64,000 nt of DNA from Pempheris klunzingeri (lineage: Eukaryota; Chordata; Actinopteri; Acropomatiformes; Pempheridae). The position numbers and the translations under genes are program-made. Under the pieces are notes generated by a model. The model saw only the letters and a program-made list of their open reading frames with translations, was not told the DNA's origin and searched no databases. Each line of letters starts with the position of its first letter. Position 1 is the stretch's first letter. The stretch spans positions 20,935,432 through 20,999,431 of the forward strand of contig NC_092017.1 in the NCBI RefSeq assembly GCF_042242105.1, given 5' to 3'. Of the stretch, positions 63,834 through 64,000 are shown one piece after another.

Positions 63834-64000
63834 CTGAGGGGAAGGAGAGTGTGATACAGTTAACATGACCCATCTTAGCTGTTTTAATTGTTTCAGTCAG
63901 ATAGCCGGGAGCCAGGTTAACGAGTCTCTGGTTTAAGAGGAATGCAGACGTCATTTGTGCAGCAGGATTGTCTTGAACACAAAGTGCTACAGGTGAAGTT

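Overview
The window is nuclear DNA of a ray-finned (teleost) fish. Genes are split into many short exons with GT/AG introns, the introns are compact, microsatellites and fish-type interspersed repeats are frequent, and every gene matches a vertebrate protein. No prokaryotic, organellar or viral coding is seen. The gene order matches the neighbourhood I recall from human chromosome 19p13 (ACSBG2 - MLLT1 - ACER1, with MYO1F on the same arm). All identifications rest on reading conserved protein blocks; no database search was possible.

Layout. (1) 1-17.9 kb, + strand: a class I long-tailed myosin, myo1f, with 27 coding exons readable from 2406 to the stop at 17044. Only the first few codons are missing. 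Intron 2 carries a short piggyBac-type element flanked by TTAA. (2) 18.7-23.4 kb, + strand: acer1 (alkaline ceramidase 1), complete in seven coding exons with its Zn and Ca ligands. (3) 25.5-31.0 kb: an unusual duplicated block. Two 346-bp copies, differing at only about 3 positions, lie 5158 bp apart. Between them is a decayed, intron-containing tandem copy of the 5' half of mllt1 (promoter, exon 1 and remnants of exons 2-6). (4) 32.1-54.4 kb, + strand: the intact mllt1 (ENL) gene, 12 coding exons, 589 aa, with a long microsatellite-rich 3' region. (5) 58.5-64.0 kb, - strand: the 3' part of acsbg2 (bubblegum-type acyl-CoA synthetase), seven exons, convergent with mllt1. Its 5' exons lie beyond the right edge.

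The four genes do not form one pathway: a membrane-linked actin motor, an ER/Golgi sphingolipid hydrolase, a chromatin acyl-lysine reader and an acyl-CoA synthetase. Their grouping reflects conserved synteny. The most notable features are the degenerate mllt1 tandem duplicate with a retained promoter module (two inverted CCAAT boxes exactly 40 bp apart in both copies) and the nearly identical 346-bp block ahead of both copies. Much of the intronic and intergenic DNA is old copies of three interspersed repeat families, called R1, R2 and R3 here.
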